Position numbers and translations under genes: made by a program
The notes under the pieces: generated by a model
Told to the model about the DNA's origin: nothing
What the model saw: only the letters and a program-made list of their open reading frames with translations
The model's database searches: none
Source of the DNA: an uncultured Prevotella sp.
Lineage (GTDB): Bacteria; Bacteroidota; Bacteroidia; Bacteroidales; Bacteroidaceae
Reading direction: 5' to 3'
NCBI GenBank assembly: GCA_938023885.1
Contig: CALJCU010000173.1
Span: 1 to 6,141, forward strand
DNA: 6,141 bases
Shown here: piece by piece, positions 5,659-6,141 of the stretch
Position numbering within the stretch: the first letter of the stretch is position 1
Layout: each line of letters begins with the position of its first letter

Positions 5659-6045
5659 ATGAAACACGCTATAAAATATACGCTGCATGAGAAAATAGGC
5701 AAGCGTCTGAAAAGCGTCCGCCAATACCTGATCATGACGCAGTTGCAGGTGGCGGAAGCCACCGCCCTGCCTGTCATAACGATTTCCAAGATAGAGCATG
5801 ACAAAGTGGTGAGTTCAGACTCGTTCATCCAGCTGCTCCTCTTCTATTCCAACTACATTTTCATGGACTTCCTGCTGGCAAAGGATTTTAACCTTGCCGA
5901 TGCAGACCGCTATACCAAATCCTTCTCACTCAATACCGTTGTCAAGGCCAAGATGGAAATGATAAAGGAGGAAATGGACAAGGATTTGAGCAACGTCAGG
6001 AAGAATTATCTGCAAAAACTCTCTGACACAATTGATTTGTTGTAA
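5659..6045 (+). CDS. XRE-type helix-turn-helix transcriptional regulator
   Basis: A 128-residue DNA-binding protein. Residues about 11-65 form an HTH_3/XRE domain: helix 1 EKIGKRLKSVRQYL, helix 2 TQLQVAEATALP (27-38), recognition helix VITISKIEHDK (39-49), then DSFIQLLLFYSNYI. The consensus Q-x3-A of helix 2 is present (Q30-V-A-E-A), and IxxIExxK is matched by ISKIEHDK. The C-terminal part (about 95-125, VVKAKMEMIKEEMDKDLSNV) is a charged helix likely to form a coiled coil for dimerisation. The ATG at 5659 is preceded by GGGA at a loose distance of about 11 nt. It is cotranscribed with the 57-residue protein. Dyads at 5254-5265 and 6084-6109 are candidate sites for it, so it may control its own operon, the divergent ATPase operon and the downstream gene. 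That is inference. Confidence 0.85.
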   Translation: MKHAIKYTLHEKIGKRLKSVRQYLIMTQLQVAEATALPVITISKIEHDKVVSSDSFIQLLLFYSNYIFMDFLLAKDFNLADADRYTKSFSLNTVVKAKMEMIKEEMDKDLSNVRKNYLQKLSDTIDLL

Positions 6046-6083
6046 AAAAATAGCTATAAAGTATTATTTATTACGCTTTATTT

Positions 6084-6109
6084 TGTATCTTTGCAATGTA
6101 AAAGATACA
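6084..6109. promoter_or_regulatory. 9-8-9 perfect dyad overlapping the promoter of the next gene
   Basis: TGTATCTTT (6084-6092) and AAAGATACA (6101-6109) are perfect inverted repeats around an 8-base spacer. The left arm contains most of a TAnnTTTG box, TATCTTTG (6086-6093), directed rightward, and the ATG at 6112 follows directly. No TTG is found at the expected -33 distance; the region there is AT-rich. A protein bound here would cover the start point, so an operator is likely. At RNA level the same sequence would form a hairpin just before the start codon. Confidence 0.55.
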
Positions 6110-6111
6110 TT

Positions 6112-6141
6112 ATGACGAAATTCACTAAATCAAGCTGGATG
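6112..6141 (+). CDS. Start of a gene running off the right edge
   Basis: ATG at 6112 opens MTKFTKSSWM and remains open to the end of the window. It is supported by the promoter box TATCTTTG about 18 bases upstream and the lack of any other feature. Ten residues are too few to name a family. It follows the XRE gene in the same direction, after a 66-base gap, but has its own promoter. Confidence 0.45.
   Translation, partial: MTKFTKSSWM

Noticed and set aside
5433..5828. Minus-strand frame of 131 residues
   Set aside because: It is antisense to both the 57-residue gene and the HTH domain, has no promoter, and has a Ser/Arg-rich translation typical of a shadow frame.
6056..6081. ATAAAG ... CTTTAT hairpin after the XRE gene as a terminator
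   Set aside because: The arms are 6 bp and almost all A/T with a 14-base loop, so the hairpin would be too weak to call, although a short T run follows.

Overview
The window looks like chromosomal DNA of a Bacteroidales bacterium, most likely a Prevotella relative. The reasons are the Bacteroidetes-type promoter core (TTG, 18-20 bases, TAnnTTTG) found in front of nearly every gene, the weak or absent Shine-Dalgarno sequences, A-rich leaders, and a Bacteroidetes-style FtsZ. No rRNA, tRNA, CRISPR array, transposase or integrase gene is visible. All assignments come from reading the sequence; no searches were run.

Left part (1-562): the C-terminal end of an AT-rich membrane protein entering from the left edge (1-333) converges on a 15-codon remnant of a DUF4160 gene on the minus strand (348-395). 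The remnant still has a well-formed promoter. The two broken or partial genes meet within about 15 bases, which looks like a deletion or insertion scar. Next comes a 22-bp-period direct repeat (509-543) just upstream of the following gene.

Centre (563-3892): a 393-residue membrane-anchored helical protein (plus) overlaps the 3' end of a complete ftsZ (minus) by 20 bp. ftsZ has its own promoter and is divergent from a 197-residue Bacteroidales-type hypothetical gene (plus), whose promoter sits so close to its ATG that the mRNA should be nearly leaderless. ftsA and ftsQ are not next to ftsZ.

Right part (3893-6141): an accessory-looking stretch. A minus-strand operon encodes a protein with a STAS-like N-terminus and a GHKL (histidine-kinase-type) ATPase domain, followed by a DUF4325 STAS-like protein that is interrupted by a frameshift. 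Divergent from it is a second operon on the plus strand: a structured leader of about 160 nt, a 57-residue acidic protein and an XRE-type HTH regulator. The window ends with the first ten codons of another gene, whose promoter is overlapped by a 9+8+9 bp perfect dyad. The ATPase/DUF4325 pair recalls anti-sigma-kinase/anti-anti-sigma partner switching, and the neighbouring XRE protein is the obvious candidate regulator for both sides. That link is inference.
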